A stretch of DNA of 64,000 nucleotides from Fragum whitleyi. Taxonomy: Eukaryota > Mollusca > Bivalvia > Cardiida > Cardiidae. The translations under genes were made by a program, and so were the position numbers. Location of the stretch: contig OX411554.1 in the NCBI GenBank assembly GCA_948146395.1, positions 42,731,869 to 42,795,868 of the forward strand. The letters run 5' to 3'. Under the pieces are notes generated by a model. That model saw only the letters and a list, made by a program, of their open reading frames with translations. It was not told the origin of the DNA and searched no databases. Shown here in pieces: positions 1 to 11,689 of the stretch (position 1 is its first letter; the number at the start of each line of letters is the position of its first letter).

Positions 1-2549
1 AGATCCTAAAACATATTGGTCTTTATTAAATAAATCAACAGACAGACAAAAGTCAGTTGTGAATAAAGTGGCTTTGGAAACTTTCTATGAACATTTTAAG
101 AATCTTAGCAATGAAAACAATGAACATGAAGATTTCAATTTTGATATAAACAATGCAGACATAAATGATAATATTGAGTTGAATAGAGCTTTTTCAGAAG
201 CTGACATAATGCAGGCTATAAAAGCATTGAAAAATAATAAAAGCTGTGGCACTGATTCAATCTTAAATGAATTCTTGAAATGTGCATCTGGGAAAATGTT
301 ACAAGTGTTTTGCAAACTGTTTAATATTGTCTTTGAATCAGGAATTGTTCCTAGTAGTTGGACTGAAGGTATAATTTGTCCTATTTATAAGAATAAAGGG
401 GATGTAAATAACCCAGATAACTATAGAGGTATAACTATTTTAAGCTGCTTCGGGAAACTGTTTACTTCTGTTTTAAACAACAGACTTAATTGTTTCTTAG
501 AAAATATGAATGTTTTATGTGAGGAGCAAGCTGGCTTTAGGAAAGGGTATAGTACTATGGATCATGTTTTTAATCTGAAATGCTTAGCTGATTTGTATCT
601 GCATCGTAATAAAACTCTATTTTGTGCATTTATTGATTACAGAAAGGCATTTGACTCAGTGAATCGTTTGGCATTATGGCAAAAACTTTTACAACAAGAT
701 ATAAATGGGAAAATGCTGAAAATCATTTACAGTATGTATGACAGTGCAAAATCATGTGTTCGACAAAACCAACAGCTATCAAATTATTTCTCAAGTAATG
801 TGGGGGTGCGTCAGGGTGAAAACTTATCACCGATACTTTTCTCATTGTTTTTGAATGACTTAGTAGAGTTTATTTCTCATGGATTTGATGGTTTGACTGA
901 TATAACTGAAGCTATACACTTACTTTGTGACAATGATGATATAGAAGTTTACTTGAAATTGTATCTTTTACAATATGCAGACGACACTGTCATTTTGGCT
1001 GAATCTCAAGAACAGCTGCAAGCTGCCTTAAATTCAATGTATCTATATTGTCAAACTTGGAAATTAGAAGTTAATCCAGCAAAAACAAAAGTTGTATTAT
1101 TTTCAAAAAGGAAAGTTAAAGAAAAGCCTGTTTTTACTTATAACAATGAAAATATTGCTGTTGTTGATGACTTTGTTTACTTGGGTGTCACATTTACTCA
1201 TAATGTGTCTTTTGTTAAACATAAAAATCATCTTTTGGAACAGGGTAGGAAAGCTATGTATTGTGTACTCAGGAAAACTAAAAAATTAGATTTGCCAGTT
1301 GATATGCAGTTACAAATGTTTGATTGTATGGTGGCACCAATTTTGCTATATGGGGCAGAAATTTATGGATATGAGAAATCTGAAATAATTGAGTCATTAT
1401 TTGTACAGTTTTATAAGATAATTATGCACTTTAAAAAGAGTACTCCAACTGCTATTTTATATGGTGAATTAGGCCGTTATCCTGCTGATTTTTTAATCAA
1501 ATCGCGTATGATTGGTTTCTGGAAACGTTTAGTCTGTGGAAAACAAGAGAAGATCTCATGTATATTGTATAACCTTATGTATAAAATGCATACTAGAAAC
1601 TTTTATTTTTCCAAGTGGATAAATTGTATACAAAACACACTGAATAATTGTGGTTTTTCTGAATATTGGATTCATCAAAATGTCCCTGACAAGTGCTGTT
1701 TGGCAAGAATGGTTAAAAATCGTTTAATAGACCAGTTCAAACAAAACTGGTATAACTCTATATTTGTACTTTCAAAAGGTTTAAACTATAGAATTTTTAA
1801 AACAAATCACAATTTTGAAAATTACCTATCTGTATTACCAACTGATTTAAGGATTTCGTATAGTAGATTTAGATGCATAAATCACAAACTACCTATTGAA
1901 CAAGGAAGATTTTTTGGTATTGCAAGGGATGACAGAAATTGTAGTTTATGTAACAGCGGAAACTTAGGCGATGAGTACCATTATCTTTTTGAATGCAGCT
2001 TTCTAAAATCAGACAGAAAAAAATACATTCCTCAAGAAATTTATGAAAAACATAATACCCAAAAATTCTTTGAACTTTTTAATAGTACTGATTATAATAT
2101 CATTATTCGAACAGCAAAATTTTGTAAAATTATTTTAGCATTATTTAAGTGAAATTGCTTAAATTGTACCTTCCCATGATTCTTCTAAATATATGCATTT
2201 TGACTTTTTACAAGGACACTTTAAATTTACATGCATTAGGTGCAGACAATGATAAATCAGCTGCTTAGCAGATTTATCAGGGTCTGTAGTGCTTGTTTTG
2301 ACCACATAAACTGGAATACTTAGTTTTGATTAAAGTGCTGGTTAAATGAACATTTTAATGAAATTAAATGTTTTGCTCTATAGCTGTAAAAAGTGTGTCT
2401 ATAGTGTCCAACATATCAGTTTCATTTTATTTATAATGCTAGTTTTATGTCCATCAATTGTTCATATTTGTTTGTAATTGTTACATGTTTGTTAAATTCA
2501 CATACCCTCGGTTAGGGGGGCTTGAATAAAATTTTGACTTTGACTTGAC
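1..2549 (+). mobile_element. Non-LTR retrotransposon (LINE), 3' portion
   Basis: A 5'-incomplete LINE: the reverse transcriptase frame is open from the first bases of the window, so the element begins upstream. After the stop at 2152 a 3' UTR of about 400 bp leads to AATAAA (2525-2530) and ends in a short TTGACTT-type repeat (2534-2549), a tail style seen in several LINE clades instead of poly(A). The clade (jockey/CR1/I-like) could not be fixed by eye. Confidence 0.85.
2..2152 (+). CDS. LINE reverse transcriptase ORF2, 5' partial
   Basis: Encodes the reverse transcriptase part of a LINE ORF2, which copies element RNA at a nicked target site. No ATG is needed: the frame is open back to base 2 (DPKTYWSLLNKS), so the upstream part, where an endonuclease would be expected, lies off the window. 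From the GTG at 59 it runs 697 codons without a break. Visible motifs: YRGITILSCFGKLF (fingers), EEQAGFRKGYST, the palm FIDYRKAFDSVN with the first catalytic aspartate, GVRQGENLSP, and the catalytic YADD near residue 306. The C-terminus has a Cys-rich C-x2-C...H-x4-C element (CSLC...HYLFEC) like that ending many LINE ORF2 proteins. The intact frame suggests a young copy. Right domain, clade uncertain. Confidence 0.9.
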   Translation, partial: DPKTYWSLLNKSTDRQKSVVNKVALETFYEHFKNLSNENNEHEDFNFDINNADINDNIELNRAFSEADIMQAIKALKNNKSCGTDSILNEFLKCASGKMLQVFCKLFNIVFESGIVPSSWTEGIICPIYKNKGDVNNPDNYRGITILSCFGKLFTSVLNNRLNCFLENMNVLCEEQAGFRKGYSTMDHVFNLKCLADLYLHRNKTLFCAFIDYRKAFDSVNRLALWQKLLQQDINGKMLKIIYSMYDSAKSCVRQNQQLSNYFSSNVGVRQGENLSPILFSLFLNDLVEFISHGFDGLTDITEAIHLLCDNDDIEVYLKLYLLQYADDTVILAESQEQLQAALNSMYLYCQTWKLEVNPAKTKVVLFSKRKVKEKPVFTYNNENIAVVDDFVYLGVTFTHNVSFVKHKNHLLEQGRKAMYCVLRKTKKLDLPVDMQLQMFDCMVAPILLYGAEIYGYEKSEIIESLFVQFYKIIMHFKKSTPTAILYGELGRYPADFLIKSRMIGFWKRLVCGKQEKISCILYNLMYKMHTRNFYFSKWINCIQNTLNNCGFSEYWIHQNVPDKCCLARMVKNRLIDQFKQNWYNSIFVLSKGLNYRIFKTNHNFENYLSVLPTDLRISYSRFRCINHKLPIEQGRFFGIARDDRNCSLCNSGNLGDEYHYLFECSFLKSDRKKYIPQEIYEKHNTQKFFELFNSTDYNIIIRTAKFCKIILALFK

Positions 2550-2855
2550 AGATGCCGCCATTCAAGGCATATTTCAACGCATCCAATGTTAACAAAAAAC
2601 CTTCTCTTTAAACAGATTTAAATTATTAAAGGATTTAATAATTTTATTATTAAAAATCTTACTAAACATCCATAATCAAAAAGTGCAGCACCCCTAAAAT
2701 GATTTTTTTGCAGTTAAAGGCAAAGGTACATTTCTGTAAAAACTGTTGGACGTTTAAATATGTGATCCGTTGGAGTAATATAAATAATGATTTATGAAAG
2801 ATAGGTAAGTGAAATGACTCAACTATCAAGCCAAACCCATCTACACGCGTACCAT
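2550..2855. other. Intergenic, nothing recognised
   Basis: AT-rich sequence between the LINE tail and a SINE. I see no coding potential or repeat structure. Confidence 0.6.
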
Positions 2856-2867
2856 GGATTTCTCAAA

Positions 2868-3139
2868 TTGATTGATTGAATAGAGTTTTACGCCGCATTC
2901 AACATTTTTTCAGTTATATCGCGGGGGCTGGAGTACCTAACAATGGTTTCCTGGTATTTCTCTCACTAGTACAACCACCACATCCTTTCCTTGCCTCCAG
3001 CTGCTATCTCACATAGATCTACGATTATCAACCCATTGGTGAGAGACAAAGAGTCGGAAAGAATGAGTGCCGCCGTCGGGTATCGAACCCGTGACCTTGG
3101 GATTGACAGTCCGACGCGCTACCAACTGCGCTATGACGG
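2868..3139 (-). mobile_element. tRNA-derived SINE (family S), full length with TSD
   Basis: Best copy of a SINE family found about eight times in the window. Read on the minus strand it starts with a tRNA-like head (about 3063-3139) carrying a D-arm/A-box (TAGCGCAGTTGGTAGCGC) and a T-arm/B-box (GGGTTCGATACCC), then a body of about 190 bp. The acceptor stem does not pair, so this is not a functional tRNA. The 272-bp element is bracketed by a perfect 12-bp direct repeat, GGATTTCTCAAA, at 2856-2867 and 3140-3151, the signature of LINE-mediated insertion. Confidence 0.88.
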
Positions 3140-3151
3140 GGATTTCTCAAA

Positions 3152-3879
3152 AATAAACTTTCTCAAAACCTGAAAAAAAATAGTTATAAAGATCTATCTT
3201 TGACTTATATCGCCTTTAAAAAGGTGTGCCATGTACCACTATAACGATGGATGAGAAATAAAAGATTAGTTGCCTTCGTAGAGCAGGGCAGTTATTCAAA
3301 GAGGTCGATAGAAGAATCGAGATAGATTAAAACATAAATAACCGCCTTATTCATAACTTCGATCAAGCAGGTGGTGTCAGGAATAGGAAACTACCGGGAG
3401 GACAACACAAAGAGCAAAGAGGCAACATATAGTTTTCTTGCGATCGATTCAAATTCGGGTATTTAATCGGAGCACAGCTTGAAAGGATAGTAATTACAAG
3501 GTATACAGAGAAGCTATCATACTGTGCTAAATTGATTGGTCAGCTCTTCTCAGGTCTGGAATGGTCATTAAACAACATAAAACTTACAGATTTCTACAAA
3601 CTATTACAAAAGGGTATGTCGGGTGAAATTTGAGACCATGATGAAGCCTCTATTTGTCCAATGAAAGTAGATTCATTCTATATGCTATGGACAGAGAATC
3701 AGTGTTACCTTGCGCTTAAGAACTTACATAATCGTGACTTTTATCCTTTTCGTATATGGATTTTTTTTTTCAATTTAAAAGTCTAATGAGGCAAAAACGG
3801 GGATGCAAAACTGTTTTGATTGCGTATATTTTTATTGTCAATATTTTATAAATAAATGTAATCGAACTTATTTGAGATG
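3152..3879. other. Intergenic, nothing recognised
   Basis: No supportable feature in this AT-rich stretch. Confidence 0.6.
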
Positions 3880-5579
3880 ATGTGTTAGCAATGAGCACCT
3901 CATCCATGGTGGAGAACTATTATTACATTATGTCACATTTTTGTATGATCTAATGTATTGTTTTAATTATGTTCCTACGTCTCTTAAGCAAGGCATTGTC
4001 ATTACATTGTTTAAAGGAGGTAACAAGCCAAAGAATGATCTAAGTAGTTATCGAGCAATAGCGCTCTCGTCATCCATTCTGAAATTATTTGAATCAGTAT
4101 TACTTAAAAGATTACATAGGTCTATAGAAAGACCACTTCATTCTCTTTAAGGCGGATTTCAGCAAATTATGGGTAGTACCATGACTTTGTTTATATTAAG
4201 CGAAAGTATAAATTACTGTAAGAAAAATAAACGCAGTAAGCTATTCTCTTGCTTGTTAGATGCAAGGCAGGCCTTTGATCTCACTGGTTCCCGGTTTTAC
4301 AAGGTACCCGTCAAGGCGGAGTCTGGTCCCCATTCTTGTATTTAATCTTTATCGATTCACTAATCGATCAGTTAGTGGATAGTAACTTGGGATTTCAGGT
4401 AAATGGGCTAAGTTTGTGTGCCCCGTCTTTTGCGGATGATATGACCTTGTTGTCGCTAACTGCACACTCTCTTCAGGCCATGCTAGATATTTGTTATAAA
4501 TATACACGTCTGTGGAGATTTCAATATAATCGATCTAAATGTTCTGTTGTAATTTTCCATGAATAAAAAAGATCCTTCAAATTTAATTCACGGTCATGGT
4601 TCATTGGTAATCAGAAAATAAAAGAGTCTGAGTCTGCGATACACTTAGGTATTTTGTACGACAAGTACTCGTTTTCGACACCTGCTTTTAAAAACGTTAG
4701 TTGTAAGCTTAGACGTTCTTTCTTTGCTCTTGTAAAAGACGGCTTACATCGCCATTGGATAAATCTATTGACTGGCTTGAAGATTTACAGATCCATTGTA
4801 CTGCCTTTTTTGGGTGTGAATTTTTACCACCGCTTTCCAATGAAAATAATTTAATTATTGAGCGGTCGCACAGACTGTGTCTGAAACAAATTCAGGGACT
4901 ATGTACCCGGTCTAGAACCTATATCGTTCTCGGTCTTTTGGGGTTTCTACCTATTCAGGCAGATATCGAATTTAGAAAACTTGCTTTTTTTGGTCAATTG
5001 TGTCGTCTTAACAGGGATTGTGCGGTAAAAGATTTCTTTCTGTATCGCTTGTGTTCTTTCTTCAATGGCTCTGTTAGTTATGGTTTCATTTCAGAAATAT
5101 CTAATATTTTGAACAAATTTGATTTAATGCACATTCTTCAAGACCTTGTCAGTTACAGTAGATTTCCCACTAAATTCACTTGGAAAACTCACCTAAGGTC
5201 CAAGATTAATCATCATTACGCAAACGATTGGGAACTGAGAACGTCTACTCAAGAATTTGCTTTATATAGGGAAATTCAAACAAATTTTCATGACCCTTCT
5301 CTGTGGTTTTTCGCTTTAAGACATCCAAATAAGTCGAATTCTTGTTGCTCTGCAGCACAGATAATTGCAAATTTAGCTGTGTCTGACACCTTTTGTAGGA
5401 GGTGTGGCAAAAATAACATTACATGTAGCAAAAGTGAGCACATACTGTTTGACTGTGTCGCTGTGCAAAACTGCCGAGACTCATTCAATCAAAAGCTTGG
5501 TACTACCATATTTTCATTTTTGACATCATTGAGTCACAAGGATTATGTTAAAGCTCTTTTTGGTTTCAATATAGTGTAA
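3880..5579 (+). pseudogene. Decayed LINE reverse transcriptase (second LINE family)
   Basis: Remnant of a LINE ORF2 different from the one at the left edge. Reading across frames gives, in order: IVITLFKGGNKPKNDLSSYR (RT fingers, about 3980), the start of the palm near 4255 (LLDARQAFD), a deletion joining it to RQGGVWSPFLYLIF (about 4310), the catalytic box as FADD (about 4432), then a long C-terminal frame (4755-5579) ending in a Cys/His cluster (CRRC...HILFDC). The breaks are a stop at 4148, loss of roughly 200 bp of palm, and a frame change near 4563 and another near 4750-4850. It cannot make an active protein. The clade was not assigned. Confidence 0.82.
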
Positions 5580-5935
5580 AATCATTGACATGACTGACCG
5601 TAACCTCTATTAGCATACATTACATGCTAGACTGATTGTCACATGGTATCTCCGTTAGGTCTCGTTCAACTTCGTGAACCAAGTTTCATAATATATACCT
5701 ATTAAATGACACTGTGATGAGTAGATACTTGTCATTGCACGTGAAAAGATTTAAGAATCATAAGACGAAAGACAGTGGTTCGAGTCACTTTGACAGCACA
5801 TTTATTTTTCCTCTAGGCTTATAGATTTTTTTTCTTTTGAATAATGTTGAATATCACTCGATTCTCAAAGAGATTTGCGGTATGTTGTAGACTATTTGTT
5901 TTTCCCGTTAGTTTCTTTTTTTTTTTTGTTGTTGT
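5580..5935. other. Possible LINE 3' flank, nothing recognised
   Basis: Sequence after the decayed LINE frame; it may include its 3' UTR but no clear end repeat is visible. Confidence 0.4.
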
Positions 5936-5937
5936 TG

Positions 5938-6095
5938 TTGAATGGGTTTAACGCCTCTTTTTATTTTTCCGATCATATTGCGGGGGATGAAACGCTTAAT
6001 GCTGGTATTTCTCTGAACGAATTCTACCACGACATCTCTTCCTAGACTCAAGTTACTTATCCCACATAGGTCTTCGATTTTCAACCAAATTTGCT
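5938..6095 (-). mobile_element. SINE family S, headless fragment
   Basis: Diverged copy of the SINE body (TTTAACGCC..., GCTGGTATTTCTC, ATCCCACATAGGTCTTCG in the same order as the copy at 2868-3139). The tRNA-like head is missing. Confidence 0.65.
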
Positions 6096-6255
6096 CTTTA
6101 GGCCCTTTGTCAGCGTCTTGTGTTTTCCATCATTTGAGTTCAGGAGATAGAATGCGATAAATGAAACGGGCTGTGCAAAACAATTATTGTCATTCAAACA
6201 CGAGATAACAAGTCAAATGGGGGCTTACAGAAAAAATAAAAATAAAAATACAACC

Positions 6256-6284
6256 CCCCCCCCCCCCCAAAAAAAAAAAAAACA
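6256..6284. repeat. poly-C/poly-A low-complexity run
   Basis: A run of cytosines followed directly by a run of adenines. Confidence 0.9.
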
Positions 6285-6291
6285 GTGGGAT

Positions 6292-6370
6292 GAAAGCAGA
6301 TTCGAACTCATGATCCCTGCACCTGTAGTCATCAGACTAGACCTCTCGACCACACAGTTAAACAGTGTGT
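6292..6370 (-). repeat. tRNA-like fragment, Ser/Leu type
   Basis: On the minus strand GTGGTCGAG (D-arm) is followed at tRNA-like distance by a GAGTTCGAATCTGC T-arm, with extra length like a class II variable arm. Stems are imperfect, so this is a tRNA pseudogene or a SINE head, not a functional tRNA. Confidence 0.5.
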
Positions 6371-6479
6371 ATTGTAACTATTGCATTATACAAACATTTC
6401 TAAAACCCATACACTACACGGATTTACGATGTTTATCGAAAGCTTGCGGCAACCCTCGATGATAAATGTATTCATCTGT

Positions 6480-7650
6480 TAATTTATTCATTGCATAAAG
6501 GTCAAGTCATGTCAATAATTTCACACTATACCAATTTCACAGTTATTTTAGGGGATGACTATTTAGACTTTTGCATGTTAGCCCTTAATTATTTGCATCA
6601 TATTTGGTGCTGTTACAGTTTATGAGATCATGTTAATTTATTTTCTGATTTCGATTATACTGACCATGATAGAGATAGAAATGTCACAAAAGACTGTTAT
6701 GGATAGTGACATTATATATTTACAAAATTGATATAGCTTTCTTTACTAAAATGATTTCTAGCGGTTTTGTTCGGTTTTTTGCACATCACACTGAAGTGTT
6801 TATAAGCATCGGCTGATGTCCTTTGATTTAGAAATGTCTATAAACGTATTTTATGTAATAAGCATTTTATCATAGTCTATTGATAATTGGTTCCCTGCTA
6901 TCCATAATATGTTTATAGTATTTATCCGTACATCCTTTGGACGTCTTTCATTTTCGTTTCGTGTAAGGCGTTTGATCAGGGATTTGCGTGATATAGATTA
7001 ACTCCTACAAGTTTATGTGTACCCATATGCATGAATTAGCATACTTTTTGCAATTCGTTGGGCTTGAAAAGGTCATAACCACTGACATTCTATCTGTGGC
7101 TATGAAGTTTTACGGTCCAGCGTGAAACCTTCCTACGCTCTTTATTGTAAGAACAATTTTTTTCTTCTCAATTTCATTGATTAATTTATAATATTTTTCT
7201 ATGGCATGTAAACTTCTTTGTAATTTATAATTTTTATTATTGGAGGAAATAAAGAATATGTACGGAAATTTATGTCAAATTAGCATAGTAAAGAGGATTT
7301 TGATGCGACGTCGTTTTTGACCAATAATGTTTCCAGAACTTAACAAAATAGAAATTTACTGAAGAAATCTGGTCCAAAAACATATCAGTTTTATTTTAAA
7401 AAGAATCTAAAGCAAATATGAAAAAAGAAAGAAAAAAATCAGCGTAGCACTCTTATTTTTCAGAAAATAGTATTTATTCACAAAAATATAAAATGCGGAA
7501 CAACAAACCCAAATCACGATTTTGATAAAGTTTGAATTCAATTACTCTGTTTGGATGTGTATAAAAATATACCGAATATTTTGTACATTTTGTACATATT
7601 TGAAAATGGTTCAGCCCTAAATAATGTCACGGCGTCAATTGAACGTGATT
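6480..7650. other. Intergenic, nothing recognised
   Basis: AT-rich, with no supportable gene or repeat. Confidence 0.6.
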
Positions 7651-7654
7651 TAGG

Positions 7655-7755
7655 TGGTATGAACTAAGATCAGACTGCACATATGTACAGGCTGATCTTT
7701 GTCTATACCTCCTGTCAAAGAGGGGATTTTCCGGGTTCAGCATGACAAGGGTTAA
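7655..7755 (+). mobile_element. MITE family A, right end only
   Basis: Matches the right half of family A (AGATCAGACTGCACATATG ... GGGTTCAGCATGACAAGGG) and ends in TTAA. The left half is missing. Confidence 0.75.
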
Positions 7756-7897
7756 TTTACAATATTTTAAGTCTTCGTGAATCCAATATTTCAACAAATA
7801 ATTCCAGTTGTAAATGTTAGATTTTTTGATAATCGACGTTTCGGTTCTATCATTTATCCGCAGGTACCGGACGGAAGCGCATATGCGTATGTACAGT

Positions 7898-8097
7898 GTA
7901 CAACTGCCATGACAATAGCCCGCTGGTCCTTCTGTCGGGGAGATTAAAATAAGCCTTACCATGACTAATATGCCTCGTCTCATATTGATTTACAATATCA
8001 AGTATGTACAACTGTCATGACAATAGCAGGCTTGTCTATCTGTCGGAGGAGATTAAAAAAGCCTTACTTACCATGACCAATATGTCTCGTCTCACAG
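7898..8097. repeat. Tandem duplication, about 108-bp offset
   Basis: Two diverged units (7898-7985 and 8005-8097) share TACAACTG(C/T)CATGACAATAGC, a CTGTCGG(G/A)GAGATTAAAA segment and ATATG(C/T)CTCGTCTCA. The CATGACAATAGC portion resembles the 3' ends of the Helentron-like elements further right, so this may be a duplicated decayed element end. Confidence 0.7.
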
Positions 8098-8465
8098 CTT
8101 TCTAGAATGCCAAGTATGTATAAACACACGAATATAAGGCCCTCGGTCTTCATCTTGCAATCTGAAATATATATAAAAAAAACCCAAACTTTTATTGTCG
8201 AAAATCCTAGTTCTGGAAAAAAAATGCTCACATGGGTTTTCTGGGATTGAGTTGACAATAAAAGATAATATCAATAAGTTATTATTTATATTATGTTATA
8301 TTTGTTATAATAATATATGCTTTTATGTTAATAAACTGATTAAGGTTTAGAATTTAATTTTTTCGGCTGGAAACTATTTTTTGTTTTTCGTCTTTGTATC
8401 TGAACGTTCCTTGGTTATCTTCTTTCAATTTTAGGTATAAATAAGCACATGCAACAGAGGCAAGG

Positions 8466-8734
8466 ATATGTGATCAGTCACGCGAAAAGGGACCATCCGG
8501 GAATTCTGTAAAATGAGTTATTGAAAAAGAGATTTGATCCAGCATAGGTCAACCAGAAATCGCATTTCATAAATTCTTTCACTGGAAGGTAGATTGATCA
8601 TTCTAGATTCAGAGAATAAGCACGGTGCAAAAAGTTTCAACCCTAGTCAGTCTGCGCACTTCGCGCAGTCTGACTAGGGTCGACACTTTACGCACTACCC
8701 AGATGGTCCCTTTTCGCATGACGGTTCACATATT
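8466..8734. mobile_element. MITE family J with about 30-bp TIRs
   Basis: Left end ATATGTGATCAGTCACGCGA and right end (reverse complement ATATGTGAACCGTCATGCGA) form imperfect terminal inverted repeats that continue into AAAGGGACCATC. A strong internal hairpin (CCCTAGTCAGTCTGCGC...GCGCAGTCTGACTAGGG, 8641-8680) marks the family. Partial copies occur near 39.4, 44.6 and 62.3 kb. Confidence 0.8.
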
Positions 8735-8759
8735 TCTAATAAAGCGCATGAAATAGAGA

Positions 8760-9560
8760 CATTTTAAATCTTTAAGATGGTTAGCTTTAATGTTGAAAGC
8801 ACGCAATATTCTTTTCTTTCTGCATAAATGTGTTTTGGACCTATTCTACTAGCAAAACACAACGAAAAGCGTCATTATTCAGTTAAGAAGGCTCCAAGTT
8901 TAGTTGGTATGCTAAAAGCCTGACAAACCTAAAGACATGCGTTCTATCTGGTAAAAGTTGCAAAGGGTTTGTTCTAGAGCCTTGAATCGCTTCAACCAGA
9001 CTGAATCTTTGCATCACATGCAACTACTGTGAGGCTATTGGTGCTGGGGATGGCTATAGCCTTGGGGACTTCTGTGGTGTTTCAAACGGCTGTAAGACGT
9101 CAGACACGTAGTGAGACTCTAAGCATAGACTAAGAAAATCAATAAAATACCACAGAAATCCCATTTGCGCACTTACAGATTAGCAGCTCTACTATTATTA
9201 CGAGTCTGTAATAATTTTCACGACTGCTCTGAGCAATGAACCGCATGAATTTTGATTTTGTTCACTAAACCTCTGTTCTTTCACAGACGGCCCCAGCTTT
9301 AGTACGGACTTTCAAAGCACACGAGGAGATAGTGTTGCGTGCCGAGGCGGTGCTTCATTGAGTATTGTAATCCAAAAATCCACCCATCAATGATGGTTTT
9401 GGGTAATCCTCTTCAAAATGTACGTCCCTCTGCCAAAGCTATTGCGGTTGGTTTCTTAAAAAATGGACGGAAATGAGCATACTCCAAGGATTTTTGTTGT
9501 CAATTATTAACTTGTACTCGAAAATCTTATCCGCACAGACTGGACTAGTCACTCAACAAT
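8760..9560. other. Intergenic, nothing recognised
   Basis: No supportable feature. Confidence 0.55.
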
Positions 9561-9567
9561 TTTTGAT

Positions 9568-9720
9568 CAGGGCCCGAGGTTATAAAACTTTTCTCAGGCT
9601 CAACTGAGAATTTTCTCAAATTTAAAATCTAAATAAATGTATGAAAATAAAAGATAATATTAATAAGTTGTTATTTATAACAACTTATTCATATTATGTT
9701 TTATGTTAATACACTAAAAT
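9568..9720 (+). mobile_element. Family K element, left-end fragment
   Basis: Begins CAGGGCCCGAGGTTATAAAA, followed by CTCAACTGAGAATTTTCTCA and an AT-rich palindrome around AAGTTGTTATTTATAACAAC. The same end occurs at 15972, and a reversed version at 17079. The CAGGG start is reminiscent of hAT elements. Confidence 0.6.
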
Positions 9721-9894
9721 GAGTATTTACACAGAATTGGGGATTTAATCTCCGATACAGTTTAAGTAGGGCTAATTGCCAACAAAAGATTTTAGACTAA
9801 AACACAGAAGGACCTTATTCATGCCATTAACGAAGAATTTGGAGGAAAACTCTCACCTTACCACCAACAGTGGATCGGAAGGATGCAGAGGAAC

Positions 9895-10048
9895 TGTCGA
9901 GCAATAGTTCCACAACATTTTGGGCCAAATGGCCTTTCACAATATTAACCGAGGTTTCCTAATGAAAATCATTAGGAAACCTCGGTTAATATTGTTAAAA
10001 TCTATTACTTCCGAAACGTTGCTGATTTATTACGGGTCCACTACCTTA
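9895..10048. mobile_element. Palindromic MITE family D
   Basis: Nearly self-complementary element with the centre ATTAGGAAACCTCGGTTAA and its complement, and outer arms of the type GTGGACCCGTAATAGTTCC. The right end abuts TTAA. Relatives lie at 37.8, 39.7 and 52.6 kb; the left arm here is the most diverged. Confidence 0.8.
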
Positions 10049-10049
10049 A

Positions 10050-10815
10050 GATGAATAAAAAAAACAACACTTTGAACTTACAGTCTCTTTGCACAGATAG
10101 AGGATGTTGAATGAGTGATCATTGAAAACCGAATTTATTAAACGAGTCATCTCAAACAGATGAAAACGAGGCTGTGCCGTAAAATTGAAAAGATGAATGA
10201 CTTTTTTGGACTGATTTTGGAATGAAATTCAATGATTGTATGGAGCGAGCTTCAAGATAACAAAATGAGCAATATTCATTACCTCCTTTTAATAACTTAT
10301 ACTTTTTTACCATTTTTTTTTCTTTTTTACTATTCTATTGGTGTGTCGTTGTGAACTAATCAGCCACTTTGATGATTCACCAGATAAATATCGGCGTTAA
10401 CTCCTTAATTTTACGGGTGCGCGTTCACTAAATAAAAAGAAAATGAAAATGATAATAATGAATTAAAAAAAAAAACAGGACACACTCGTAAAAATACCGA
10501 TGCAATTATTTACGAGTTCGTACATAAAGTTGTGTGGCCGAGTATTTTCTTGGAAATGGTATTGACCACTTACATGTACGTGTAGAAAGAGACTCACGTC
10601 AATAATTCGGACGTTCACGCGTGCATATTAGGGTGAATATCCCTAAAATGCACCAATATTATTCATGGGTGAAAACATTTTTGAAAGCGTGCGCGAAGTT
10701 TAGTGGACATTCGACCAACACGGTACAAAATAAGATACTCAGGACAATCATACAGCGTATTTAAGATATTCGGTTCAGAAAGACCCTAGCTCTCTATTGA
10801 GAGCGTAGTAAAGAC
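10050..10815. other. Intergenic, nothing recognised
   Basis: Poly-T and poly-A tracts only. Confidence 0.55.
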
Positions 10816-11043
10816 TTAACCCTTTGCTGTTTAATCCCTGCTTTTTACGTGCCTGTGATTTTATGATTAAGAAAACATCGTGAAAAAAGAAGAAAATGCT
10901 TACGACATGCAATATCTTCTTTTTCCATACTATTTTCTATCCTACTGAATGGTTATTTTTTAAATTACTCCACTTTTAATTTTCGTTTGCAAAACCTTTG
11001 AATTTTGACAGGTCCAAAATTTTGTAAAACAGGAAAGGGTTAA
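10816..11043. mobile_element. TTAA-flanked MITE family B
   Basis: TTAA at both ends (10816-10819 and 11040-11043) with CCCTTTGCTGTTTAATCCC at the left and an AAAACAGGAAAGGG right end as imperfect TIRs. A central imperfect hairpin (GAAGAAAATGC ... GCAATATCTTCTTT) is diagnostic. TTAA targets and CCC-starting TIRs suggest mobilisation by a piggyBac-type transposase. Confidence 0.88.
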
Positions 11044-11688
11044 GTCAGACGGGGTGTAGGGGCTGATGTGAGTCTTATTGTTGCGTAAATATGAAATGTG
11101 ATTATGTCTCATTTCTATTCTATTTTTGGAGGGGAATATAAAGATAAATAATTAAATTCTCTCAGATTCCAGAAATGTTCGTATATCCTAATTGGCTGAA
11201 AAATTGATGTAATAATTAAATGGAAATATTTTTTTTTCTGTATGCAGTTGATCTTATGCTTTAAAACAAAGCAGTCTCCAAAAGAAATATGTCTCGTAAA
11301 ATATTTGAACCTTTTCTTTGTAGCTTGTTAATATTAAAAAATAAGATATGAAGAGATGATTTCATATTTATTAAGGTATTACATGTCTGGAAACCTTTTC
11401 ACAATTATATATAAATTCGCTTCGCGTATCCATAAAATGAGATAACGTTTTTTGTATCAAACATCCATGAATCCAAAAGATATTATTTTCATCTCTTAAA
11501 AATTAGAATATAAAATCAGTAAATACAACCTACCAGCAACTAGCTTAATGGCCCATTTGGCGAAAAGTGAAGCCGTGTGAGCTACGTGGACTTAATTTAA
11601 ACGACCGTTTCATTAGTTCGGCCGAGGCATGAAACAATATGATACATGTTAACGAAAAGAGTGCCATATGTCTCGAAAAACAGCCCTG
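11044..11688. other. Intergenic, nothing recognised
   Basis: No supportable feature. Confidence 0.55.
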
Positions 11689-11689
11689 T

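Noticed and set aside
3063..3139. Functional tRNA gene
   Set aside because: A and B boxes are present but the acceptor stem does not pair and the unit is the head of a SINE with target duplications.
7627..7983. 118-codon minus-strand frame
   Set aside because: Runs through a MITE A end and a tandem repeat; no domain and no codon bias seen.
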